Virus record (IMG/VR): IMGVR_UViG_3300009506_000073
Location: 1-42,589 of that record
Length of the DNA: 42,589 nucleotides
Direction: 5' to 3' (one strand)
From: a virus
The notes beneath the pieces were generated by a model, which worked only from the letters and a program-made list of their open reading frames with translations, did no database searches and was not told the DNA's origin. Within the stretch, counting starts at the first letter, position 1. The number at the start of each line of letters is the position of its first letter. Both the position numbers and the translations under genes were made by a program. Shown one piece after another: positions 6,530-15,100 of the stretch.

Positions 6530-7168
6530 ATGAAGACTATCACGAAAACAGCTCTGACCGCAATCGTCCTTATGGGCGTGTCGGCACCTGCTTATGCTAT
6601 TAATTGCAATGATGTGAAGACCTCGCCGGTCACTTGCGGCGATCTTGTCACCGGCGCGGTCGATACCGACGAAATTGCCGATGGCGCTGTCACCGAAGAT
6701 AAGCTTTCGCCTGATGTGCAGGCCAAGCTGAATACGCCCGGCCCTGCTGGCGCGGACGGAAAAGACGGCAAAGATGGTGCAGATGGCAAGGACGGGAAAG
6801 ATGGCGTCGATGGGAAGGACGGCGCTCAGGGCCTGAAAGGCGACAAGGGCGACAAAGGTCTGAAGGGGGACAAAGGGGACAAGGGCGATCAGGGTGTCGC
6901 CGGGAAGGACGGGATCGACGGCAAAGACTTCGATCCGGCTGATCTGGAAAAGGGCCTTGCCACGACCGCAGCCCTGACCGTGCCGCATATCGATCCTGGC
7001 AAAAAGTTCGGCATCGCGGTGTCACCGGCCTTCTTCAATGAGGAAGCGGCCATCGGCGTCGGCGTTGGCCTTCGTCTCGATGACACATGGCAGCTCGGCG
7101 GATCGGTCGCCACGGACTTCGACGGCAAGAACGTGGCTGGAAAGGGTGTACTGACCGGCCAGTGGTAA
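6530..7168 (+). CDS. Secreted collagen-like protein with YadA-like outer-membrane anchor
   Basis: The ATG at 6530 gives a clean Sec signal peptide (MKTITK, hydrophobic core, cut after AYA at residue 23) and has GGAA seven bases upstream; two in-frame ATGs lie just before it. A Cys pair (26, 36) and a short helical stalk (residues 40-68) precede 21 unbroken Gly-X-Y triplets (71-133), many of them GKD or GDK, as in bacterial collagen-like trimers. The last 70 residues look like the four-strand anchor of YadA-type trimeric autotransporters, with glycine-alternating strands and a terminal Trp (GVLTGQW). Expected role: a trimer displayed on the host outer membrane, affecting adhesion, phage exclusion or aggregation. 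It is the last gene of the rightward block and behaves like a moron gene. Confidence 0.8.
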   Translation: MKTITKTALTAIVLMGVSAPAYAINCNDVKTSPVTCGDLVTGAVDTDEIADGAVTEDKLSPDVQAKLNTPGPAGADGKDGKDGADGKDGKDGVDGKDGAQGLKGDKGDKGLKGDKGDKGDQGVAGKDGIDGKDFDPADLEKGLATTAALTVPHIDPGKKFGIAVSPAFFNEEAAIGVGVGLRLDDTWQLGGSVATDFDGKNVAGKGVLTGQW

Positions 7169-7192
7169 CCCTTGAGAAATTAAAGAGTTTGG

Positions 7193-7219
7193 GGGCGGTC
7201 CAGGTGGCCGCCCTTTTTT
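7193..7219 (+). terminator. Rho-independent terminator of the accessory block
   Basis: GGGCGG (7193-7198) pairs with CCGCCC (7208-7213) and is followed at once by six T (7214-7219). The pairing can extend by two GC pairs past a one-base bulge. It ends the rightward unit and overlaps the stop codon of the convergent lysis gene. On the minus strand only a weak T-rich stretch follows, so termination there is less certain. Confidence 0.9.
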
Positions 7220-7715
7220 ACGATCCAGCTTTTCCGGTCAGGGCGACTTTCGTCTGCCAGCTTCTGGTGAATTCGCCGCTGTCGAGCCGCTCAGTGACGA
7301 CGCGCAGCCGCTCTTTGGTGATAATCAGCTCTTCTCGCATATTGTCGATCAGGGTCGACTTTTCTTTCACAGTTTCCCGGATCACGGTCTGGCGCTCGCC
7401 CAGCGTCGTAAAAGGGCCGTTCATCACAGAGGTGATGATCCATATCCCGAGACCGGCCAGGACCGCGCCAGCCGTCACGATGCTGGACGTGGTGCGCACA
7501 ACCTCATTGAGGCCCGGCCCCCTACCAGCAGCCAGGGTTTCGATCTTCTTGTCGAGCCCTTGGAACATGCCGACCAGCGAGCGCACATCCTGCGTCAGGC
7601 TGCCGATGTCTTTTTCTGTTTTCCGAGCATGATCTTCGAGGGAAGACAGCCGGACATTGAAGCCGTCCATGGTCTGTGCCTTCTGTTCGGCGGAATTTGG
7701 CGATATGTTCGTCAT
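7218..7715 (-). CDS. Single-span membrane protein with coiled coils, XhlA/holin-like
   Basis: 165 aa. A predicted coiled coil (about 15-65) precedes one membrane segment (75-98, GAVLAGLGIWIITSV), followed by another long charged helix (105-148). This layout recalls haemolysin XhlA-type phage lysis proteins, but the family match is by architecture only. It is the last gene of the leftward lysis cassette and the only holin candidate beside the endolysin. The ATG at 7715 is chosen over a TTG at 7769 that lacks a Shine-Dalgarno. Confidence 0.6.
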   Translation of the reverse strand: MTNISPNSAEQKAQTMDGFNVRLSSLEDHARKTEKDIGSLTQDVRSLVGMFQGLDKKIETLAAGRGPGLNEVVRTTSSIVTAGAVLAGLGIWIITSVMNGPFTTLGERQTVIRETVKEKSTLIDNMREELIITKERLRVVTERLDSGEFTRSWQTKVALTGKAGS

Positions 7716-7791
7716 GCCAGCGATGCAGCCTTTATCTGCGCCAATGGTGCGGGTCGGTGTGGCGCGCAATCGCCGCCCGGCCCGGTCTCAG

Positions 7792-8016
7792 TCATTTTTC
7801 CGCCTTGGCCTTACGCTCAGCCGCTATGACAGCCGAATGGCTGCGGTTATGGCGCTTGATCTGCCGGATGGTGTCGGGGTCGTCGTTCTGAGAAAAGGTG
7901 ATGTATCGGTAAGGTGCAGATGACGGCACGCTGATCAGCCGTTCCTGAACTTCGGGCGGTGTGGTATTGCACCCGGCCAGGGCGAGCGCCGCCAGGGCGA
8001 TGATGGCGATCTTCAT
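7792..8016 (-). CDS. Outer-membrane lipoprotein, o-spanin (Rz1-like)
   Basis: A 74-aa protein with a lipoprotein signal peptide: MKIAIIALAALALAGC, lipobox LAGC with acylated C16, then TTPPEVQ. Its ATG overlaps the stop of the upstream i-spanin candidate as ATGA. Two-component spanins of this kind connect inner and outer membranes and fuse them at the last step of Gram-negative lysis. The mature part is longer and more charged than lambda Rz1, so the assignment rests on signal, position and pairing. Confidence 0.75.
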   Translation of the reverse strand: MKIAIIALAALALAGCNTTPPEVQERLISVPSSAPYRYITFSQNDDPDTIRQIKRHNRSHSAVIAAERKAKAEK

Positions 8017-8339
8017 TTCTTGCCATCCCGGCAGAACTTGCTGCCCTTGCAGAGTTGCGCCGCTGTCTTGTCGGTCTCGTCTGGCTCATCCGCTGCGATC
8101 TTGGCCAGCAAGTCGCTCAGCGCCCGCGACGATGCGGCCTCATTCTCGGCGATCCGGGTGTCGCAGGCCGCGCGCTCGGCCACGGTCGCCGCCTTGACCT
8201 CGCCTCGCATGTGCATCCAGACGCCACCGGCAGGCAGGCCGATCACCAGCAGGGCTGCCACGCCATAGAACAGGGCAGGCGACAGGCCCGGCATCGCCCA
8301 GCCCAGCGCCTTCCACGCGATCGATCCGATGGTCAGCAT
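8013..8339 (-). CDS. Inner-membrane i-spanin (Rz-like)
   Basis: 108 aa. One membrane segment (about 22-42, ALFYGVAALLVIGLPAGG) is followed by a periplasmic helix with coiled-coil character (48-85) and a Cys-containing basic tail (LCKGSKFC). This is the layout of Rz-type i-spanins. It starts one base after the endolysin stop and ends overlapping the lipoprotein start, the standard endolysin-Rz-Rz1 order. A class II holin is the main alternative. Confidence 0.7.
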   Translation of the reverse strand: MLTIGSIAWKALGWAMPGLSPALFYGVAALLVIGLPAGGVWMHMRGEVKAATVAERAACDTRIAENEAASSRALSDLLAKIAADEPDETDKTAAQLCKGSKFCRDGKK

Positions 8340-8340
8340 G

Positions 8341-9105
8341 TCAGCGCCCCTTCGATTTCAGATCATCGAATCGAGCCCAGACGATCACGCAGAGCACCAC
8401 GATCTGCAGCATATAGGCCGCGATCTGGAAGGACGGGATCGAGACGCCCATTTCCTTGAAGATCGCGCTGATGCCCATGAGCTGCGTCTGGCTGTCCAGC
8501 ACGACCGCGCCACCAACACCGGCGAGCGCCATCGAGGCCGTGGTCGCCCGCACGGTACGGCTGTTCGTGGCCGTCACCGGCGTGCGGTAGCCGAGCAGGC
8601 GGGCCTTGTCCTGATGCGCGATGCTGACCTTGTTGCCCTGGTTTCCGCCCAGAACGAGAATGCCCTGCGCGTCCTCGCCCATGTAGAAACCGACATGGCC
8701 CTGTGTTCCACGGGGATCACCGCGCGAGAAGACGGCGATGTCACCGAGCTTCGGCTTCGCGACCACCTTGCCCCATTGCAGATAGGATCTAGCCATGAGG
8801 GACTTCGAGCAGGGCACACCGGCCCGTTCCAGCATGGCCCCGGTGAATCCGGCGCACCACGCGGTTTCGTCGTCGTTCACCTCAGGATGACCGGCATCCG
8901 CATAATAGCGGAGCACGCGCGGATTGTGTTCCGGGCCAGGGATTTCCTTCACCCCAAGCTCGCCGCGCGCGAGCTGAAGCCACTTCGGTTCGCCTGAAAC
9001 CGGCACTTCATCCGGCAGGTCTGGCGCGCGCCGCTGCGGCTTGCCCATCAGCCATAAAAAAAGCGCCTCGATGGCGCTCGTGATGCTCTGAATAAACGCC
9101 TTCAT
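8341..9105 (-). CDS. Endolysin, NlpC/P60-type (TIGR02594-like), membrane-associated
   Basis: 254 aa. The domain at about 40-175 has the TIGR02594 signature: LGVKEIPGPEHNPRVLRYY, then the catalytic Cys in DDETAWCAGF (C84), His in GTQGHVGF (H137) and the GGNQGN turn (153-158). These enzymes cut peptidoglycan peptide or amide bonds. The N-terminus has a short hydrophobic segment and the C-terminus one or two (about 185-200 and 225-243), unusual for a freely soluble endolysin and suggesting membrane tethering. Spanin candidates follow immediately. Confidence 0.85.
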   Translation of the reverse strand: MKAFIQSITSAIEALFLWLMGKPQRRAPDLPDEVPVSGEPKWLQLARGELGVKEIPGPEHNPRVLRYYADAGHPEVNDDETAWCAGFTGAMLERAGVPCSKSLMARSYLQWGKVVAKPKLGDIAVFSRGDPRGTQGHVGFYMGEDAQGILVLGGNQGNKVSIAHQDKARLLGYRTPVTATNSRTVRATTASMALAGVGGAVVLDSQTQLMGISAIFKEMGVSIPSFQIAAYMLQIVVLCVIVWARFDDLKSKGR

Positions 9106-9115
9106 GGTTCCCCCC

Positions 9116-9472
9116 CTATCGAGACATCAAAGCCCTCAGTTCGTCGGCGGAAATGCCCAGCGCCTCGATCTTTTTCAGGGCGCTCTGCTTCAGTGCGGCC
9201 TTCGCCTCTTTCGCCTCGGCCTTCTGCTTCTCGCGGTCGGTCAGCTCAGGCAAACGCCATTGCTTTGTTGCGGAATTCCAGATGTGACGATGCGATGGCG
9301 GGCGCTTGTCGACCTCGATGGCGTCCTTCGGTGGGCTCATGCCGCCCGGCAAAGGATTGCCATTGTCATCGAGAAAATATTCACCATAAAATTCGCCGGT
9401 CGGTGAGACGAAAAGTCGGCCCTTGGCAGACGCTTCTGCCTGTCCGCTCATGCGAGAGATCATCTTGCTCAT
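9116..9472 (-). CDS. Tail-fibre-associated protein, possible fibre chaperone, 118 aa
   Basis: Begins MSKMISRMSGQAEASAK. A beta-type N-terminal half (FVSPTGEFYGEYFLDDNG, later HIWNSATKQWRLPEL) is followed by a charged C-terminal helix (residues about 78-118). The ATG at 9472 overlaps the fibre stop as TAATG. Small two-part proteins directly after a fibre gene are often fibre assembly proteins; that is the likely role here, by position and shape rather than by a clear family match. Confidence 0.65.
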   Translation of the reverse strand: MSKMISRMSGQAEASAKGRLFVSPTGEFYGEYFLDDNGNPLPGGMSPPKDAIEVDKRPPSHRHIWNSATKQWRLPELTDREKQKAEAKEAKAALKQSALKKIEALGISADELRALMSR

Positions 9473-10443
9473 TAGGAAGCCTTCAATCCATAGAGGTCGA
9501 ATTGACCAGAAATTGTTCCGGTCGCGGCCAGGAAGCGAATGCCATCGATAGCATTGGTATTCAAACGAAGCTTTCCCCAACCATTGAAGACGGACGGCGA
9601 TCCAAAGCAGTATCCGATCGCACCGCATTGAAAAAGGACGCTAACATATGCGCCGTTGGCCAGAGGTCGGTTGAACTCTGCGACAATATATGCGCCTTCA
9701 CTAGATCCGTTTCCAATCGCAAAGCTGGTCTCTATTTCATCGTCGAATGTATCGAACGAATGATCGACTGCACCTTCGTATCCGTAATTATAGCCCCATG
9801 AATAGTTTGTAGCACCAGAAAGAAATGACGAAGACTGACTGAACCTCATCTGCAAAATAGCGTTATCAGTATTGAATGTGATTTGGCCTGACCTTACCTG
9901 AAATGCAGAATAACCTGCTGGAAGAGAAAAGTCGACGTTAGAAGCCCCTGATGCCGTGACGCTGCCGATATATTCCCAGGCGATTCCAAGGGTCTCGCGC
10001 GCCGTCGCAGCGTCATCGTCATCGACCAGAGTTTTACCGAAGTCCGAGATCGTGAAGGTCTGGTTCGTGGCATCTCGCGGGCCGTTTGTGGCGTCTGTGA
10101 TGATCACCGCGCGGCTGCTCTGCGTTACCGTAACCGGCGTGCCGACGCCGTTTCCGAATGTCACAGCAAAATCGCCGCTGGTCAGGTTTTCGACGACCGT
10201 CAAGCCTTGGCAAGCGGTCGTGACCAACACATCAGCGGTTAGCGTGCCTGTCAAACGCAGGATCAGATACTGACTTTCCTCTGCTGTCAGCGTGACATTC
10301 GAAGAGCTGAGCGACTTGGTGACTATGCCGCCCAGATTACGGTCGCCAATGGCGAACGTGTTCTGATTCAGCTCATCGCCCCAGGTGTCCGTCTCGGTGC
10401 CGGTCGTCGGAACGGACCAGCCCTTATATGTAGTTGTCGGCAT
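9472..10443 (-). CDS. Tail fibre / receptor-binding protein, 323 aa
   Basis: The N-terminus GWSVPTTGTETDTWGDELNQ is the short virion-attachment motif of many podovirus fibres. A beta-rich shaft follows (about 40-140), then a collar-like ATARETLGIAWEY (about 145-157) and a C-terminal beta domain (160-323), the probable receptor-binding head. It lies between the ejection proteins and the lysis cassette, downstream of all neck genes. The window has a second fibre (25024-26820), so the virion may carry two adhesin types. Confidence 0.8.
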   Translation of the reverse strand: MPTTTYKGWSVPTTGTETDTWGDELNQNTFAIGDRNLGGIVTKSLSSSNVTLTAEESQYLILRLTGTLTADVLVTTACQGLTVVENLTSGDFAVTFGNGVGTPVTVTQSSRAVIITDATNGPRDATNQTFTISDFGKTLVDDDDAATARETLGIAWEYIGSVTASGASNVDFSLPAGYSAFQVRSGQITFNTDNAILQMRFSQSSSFLSGATNYSWGYNYGYEGAVDHSFDTFDDEIETSFAIGNGSSEGAYIVAEFNRPLANGAYVSVLFQCGAIGYCFGSPSVFNGWGKLRLNTNAIDGIRFLAATGTISGQFDLYGLKAS

Positions 10444-10452
10444 GGGTGCCCC

Positions 10453-12162
10453 TTATTCCGAGATTGAACCGTAAGCGGCCCCTGCAGGGCTGCCATATAT
10501 CAGACCGGCGTCACGCAGGATCTGCGCCAGATATTCACGACTTTCAGGCGCACCGGCTGCCAGTTTGCGCATCATGTCCTGGCCCGCCTTGGTATATAGA
10601 GCCCCAATTCCGATCTCGGCCCCCATTCCGGGGAAGCCGAAACCGCCCGCATAGGGGACGCCATGCAGCAGCGCGGCCATCATCATGCGTTCCGGGGTGC
10701 CTGAATTCGGCACGGTGCCGGTCATCGAGCGCTTCGCCGCGCCGCTGAAGTCCTGCATGTCGGCTCGGCCCTGCGCGAAGGCCCGTTCCGGCGACTTGGC
10801 CTTCACCGCCCGATGCAATTGCGCCGGGGTGAACACGCCCTCTTTCGCGCCGACACCGCTCGCCGCCCGCTCGACCGTCCGCAAGCGCTTGTAAGCCTTG
10901 TTTGTGTCACGCAGCCCCTTGACCAGCTCGGCTGGATTATGGCGCTCGGCCATCTTCAGAACCGCCTCACGCACATCGAAGAGATGCCGCCCGAGTTGCT
11001 TGTCGTATGGCGTCGACGCCATGCTCTTGACCAGATCGGCGGCCTCTTTGTTCAGTGACGCCTCGACCTGCTTGAAGGCATTCCGTGACAAATCGCCGGT
11101 CCTCTGGTCAGCGATGCTGAACAGGTTGCGGCGCAGCGCGTCGTCGAACTCTGGCCACTTCACCTGCGGCAGCTTGCCCCGGATGGTGCCGATCGCGTCC
11201 AGAAGCGGCTTGTCGACGCTTCCGTTCATCCGCGCCAGCGTCTTCTCATAGGACTTGGCGATGGTGTCGGCGGCCTCGACGATCGCGTCATGACCGCCTT
11301 CGCCGGTGATCTTCTTGCCGAGCGGGGCCAGGGCCTCGTTGATCGCGGCCTTATTGAACCCCATGGTCGAGCGCTCTTGCGCTGCGCGGACCGTGTGACC
11401 GGCCAGCGGCAGGCGTGACGCCACATCTTCGAACCATTTGACCGGGCCGCCGATGGTTTCGCCCATGGTCAGCGGGACATCCTTGTCGAGCAGCGCCCGC
11501 GCCTCTTTCGAGGCCCATGGGCCGACCACAGAGCCGATGGCACGGCCTGCGCCCTCAAAGGCAGGCGAGAACAGCGCGCCATACATTGCGCCTTCCTTGC
11601 CCCCTTCCAGGGCCTTCTCGGCGTATTCGCCCGGCGTCGAGATGTCCCTGGCGGTTCCAACCTCATGCAGAGCCCCATACGGGGCACCGGCAGCCGCGCC
11701 GCGCAATGACGAGCGGGTCAGCCATCCCGGCACCTTCTCGATCATCCCGAGCGTCTTGCCAAGCATCGGCACGCCCTTGACCAGACCGGCACCGCCGACC
11801 ATGGTCGGAACCGCGCCGGTGACTTCGGCAGCCGTCGACACATAAGGGTGAAGCTGGCGGAATTGATCACCTTCAGCGCGGACTTCCTTTAGAATTTCGT
11901 CGTAATCCTTCAGGCCGACCCGATGCCCGAGGCCGAAAAGTGACCCCATGCCAGCGGCGATCTCATCTTCAAAGCCCATGGTGACGCCGCTGGCGACTTT
12001 CTGAGCGATGCCGTTGATATAATCGAGCCACCCCTCATCGGCCTTGGCCTTGTCGTTCAGGCCCCAATCGACAGCAGGCGCAGCCGGTTCTGCCGACATT
12101 GCTGTCGGCGTTGCCGTGGATGCCGCGCCCGCCAGGGGGTCATTCAATCCCCAATCTGCCAT
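10453..12162 (-). CDS. Internal virion / DNA-ejection protein, 569 aa
   Basis: Begins MADWGLNDPLAGAAS; the phrase DWGLND recurs at about residue 31. A mostly helical protein with Gly/Ala-rich amphipathic stretches (about 105-175 and 490-569) that could insert in membranes, and a coiled-coil middle (about 290-450). Its start overlaps the stop of the 1504-aa transglycosylase protein as TAATG. In podoviruses such helical partners form the trans-envelope channel with the transglycosylase. No enzyme motif seen. Confidence 0.7.
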   Translation of the reverse strand: MADWGLNDPLAGAASTATPTAMSAEPAAPAVDWGLNDKAKADEGWLDYINGIAQKVASGVTMGFEDEIAAGMGSLFGLGHRVGLKDYDEILKEVRAEGDQFRQLHPYVSTAAEVTGAVPTMVGGAGLVKGVPMLGKTLGMIEKVPGWLTRSSLRGAAAGAPYGALHEVGTARDISTPGEYAEKALEGGKEGAMYGALFSPAFEGAGRAIGSVVGPWASKEARALLDKDVPLTMGETIGGPVKWFEDVASRLPLAGHTVRAAQERSTMGFNKAAINEALAPLGKKITGEGGHDAIVEAADTIAKSYEKTLARMNGSVDKPLLDAIGTIRGKLPQVKWPEFDDALRRNLFSIADQRTGDLSRNAFKQVEASLNKEAADLVKSMASTPYDKQLGRHLFDVREAVLKMAERHNPAELVKGLRDTNKAYKRLRTVERAASGVGAKEGVFTPAQLHRAVKAKSPERAFAQGRADMQDFSGAAKRSMTGTVPNSGTPERMMMAALLHGVPYAGGFGFPGMGAEIGIGALYTKAGQDMMRKLAAGAPESREYLAQILRDAGLIYGSPAGAAYGSISE

Positions 12163-15100
12163 TATGGTTTCACCTTGGTCTGACCGTCAGGGTGCAGGTA
12201 CAGTGTGCCTGAAGGGATCGCTTCATATTCGGCTTGGGTCTTCGGTGCCGGGACGCCAGACGGTGCAGTCTGCGCGCCCTTCTGACCACCCTCGGTACCC
12301 GCTTGTCCGCTCAGTCTCTGGTAAATCTCGCGCGCATGCGGGCTCAAGATCTCCTCGACATTGCGATTATCGCTGAAGACGCGGTTCCATTGATCGTTGA
12401 CGGCGCTCATGCGTGAGCCGATCAGGTCGAGCGCCGCCTGCACTGCTGTGTGCAGAGCTTCTGGCGAATCCGACGTGTCGATCAGCTTCTTCCATTCCTG
12501 GATTTCCGTCACCGATCCTGCGCCGGTCTCGCGGAAGACCTTCATCAGCTCGGTCGCCACCGCGTCCTTCTTCACGTTGAAGGACTTGATCGCGGACTGC
12601 AGGCCGGTGTCGCCGATATTGGTCTGGACCGCGTTCAGAGCGGTATTCAGCATCGGCCAGCGGGTGTTGTTCAGCGGCTCGATGGCCTTGTCGAGGCTGT
12701 CCAAATGGCCCATGACCGTGTTCAGCGACTTGATGTTCGCGGCGGCCTTGCCCTTCGAGAAATCGGCCCGCGTTTCGCTGCGCACCTTCCAGTTTGTCAG
12801 GTCGAAGCCGGGTTCATATTGTGAGGCATAGCCCAGCATTTTCTGCCAATATGGCGACTTAAGTGCAAAGCTGCTCGGCGGGGCCATGCGGCCCTCGACA
12901 ATGGCTTTGACCTGAGAACCAATCTGCGGCGGAAGCGCGCCGATCAGATCTTCGCCAGCAAGACCGGCAAATTGGGCGTCTTCAGCGGCGCGCTGATCAC
13001 CGCCCGGCGATTTGACAGGCGTCACGGTGCCCTTGAACGGATCGACGAATCCATACTGCTTGCCGCCGTACATATCTTCGCCGATCTGCTGGAAGTCGGG
13101 CTTCATTTTGGTCATGATGTCGAGCCGCAGCTTCTGTGCCGCCAAAGAGGCGTCCTGCTGCTGCTTTTCGGCACCCTGCAGATATTGCAGACCGGCCAGA
13201 CCGCCGCGACCGACATCGCCGGTCGACATCATGGTCAGGCCAGCCGACATCAGCGCCATGCGCTCGTTCTCGTTCAGCCGCAACGGGTTGAAATCGATGC
13301 CGAACAGACGCTTCAACAGGCCGCCAGTCTGCTGATCCTGTGGCGACTGATATTTGTTGCTGGCCGGTTCCTCGCGGTCCATACCCTTGGCGACGAGCCC
13401 CTGCGGGCCACCGAATGCGCCGGGCTCTGCCGGTGCGCCGGTGTTCGCGCTCGCCACAGCGCCGGGCTGGCGGAACCGATCGACCTTGCCTTTCCAGAGG
13501 TCTAGGAAGTCGGCGCTGGTCATATTATCGACCGAGCCATATCGAGCCCGCGCATCCTTCGGCACGTTGCCCCAGATCGCCGCCTTGGCCCACGCAGGGC
13601 CTTTCTGGCGTCCCTCGGCGGTAGAGGCCATGTTCTCCCATGCCAGCCCTTCCGGGTTGCTCATGTGAGCCTGAAAGCCGCCTTCGCCCTGCTGGTGCGT
13701 CATGTAAAGTTCCCATGGCGCAGGCGCGCGACCATATTTGCGCTCGAAGTCGGCGCTTTCGGCCTTCAGCTTCAGAGCCGCCGCATTGGCGTTGTCGACG
13801 GGGTTGTAAATGTCGCCGCCGCCATATCGGTCGAACTCGTTGTTCGAGAGTTGGAATAGGCCATGATATGAGCCGGTTCGAGCATTCGGGTCGCCAGAGC
13901 TTTCGATCCGCGCGAATGCGAACAGATCTTCGGGCGACACGCCATATTCACGGGCCGCGTTGAAGATCGCGTCATTGACGCCCCGGTTGAACGGACCCGC
14001 CGTAATGCGCGGCTGAGCTGAATCCGCCATGGCCGGTGCGCCGGTGAAAGTTGGCGTTTTCTCGCCCATGGTCGGCACGTCGCTGAACAGCTCGTCAAGC
14101 CCAGGAATTCCGGGGGCCATGGCCAGCTTGTCGCTCTTCGGCGTGCTCTGCGGGAACTGGATTGCGGGCGCGGCCTCGGCCATGCTGATCGGATTGAAGA
14201 GATCGAGGAAGTCGAAGAGACCGCCGCCAAGCTCAAACCCCGGCCTTACGCCGCCGCCATCCGCATAGGTGCGACCACCCATGGCCCGGCTACCCTTTCC
14301 AAGACCAAACCCGCTGCGAGGTGCTGACCGGGATGATCCCTTGCCCTTGCCCTTTCCGGTGCTGGCCTGCGGCCTGTTGTAATAACCATAGCCGTAATGC
14401 TCGCGAGTTTGAGAGCGCGGCGCGTCTGACTGAAGAGATGTCGGGGCAGAATCAAACGCAATATTCGGTTGATCTGCGATCGGCGTCGGGTTTCGATAAT
14501 AGCTGCTGTACCATGATGTGTCTTCCGGCAGAAGCTGCCCTTGCCGATTGATCGGCCCCTGCTCACCGAATGGATTGGTGCGGTAATTCTCATATGGAAC
14601 AGCTTCGTGCCAAGGATGCTCAGCGCCGACATATCCGCGCCAGTACCCGTAATCGTCATAGCTTCCAGTTCCGCGATCATGAATGTCGCCGGTGTAACGA
14701 TAGTCACCATAACGACCGCCATAGTTGAACCTTACTGGTCCGCCATGCGCGTGAGTGCCCTTCGTGCCCTTTCCAAGACCGCCGACAGGGCGAGATCCTT
14801 TGCCAATCTTTCCTTTTCCTGTCGATGAAGTCGGCTTGACTGCATCTTGTGCTGGCGTTACGACTTTGGTGGCTTCGCTCGGCTTCATCCGAGAACGCAG
14901 AAGATCGAGCCAGCCCTGATCGTAATAATCATTGCCCACACGCCCAGGCGCAAATGCGCTCATCCAATCATAGGCGCTGCCGCCCATCGTCGGCGTGGCA
15001 GGAAGCGCTGGCATTTCGTCCACCCCGCCGCCATCCGCAAACATGCCGAGAAGGCCGCCTAGACCGCCGCCACCAAGAAGGCTGGCAATTCCGCCTGCGC

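Noticed and set aside
9473-9628. 156-base N-terminal extension of the 118-aa protein after the fibre
   Set aside because: It would lie inside the fibre gene; the ATG at 9472 overlaps the fibre stop as TAATG like its neighbours.
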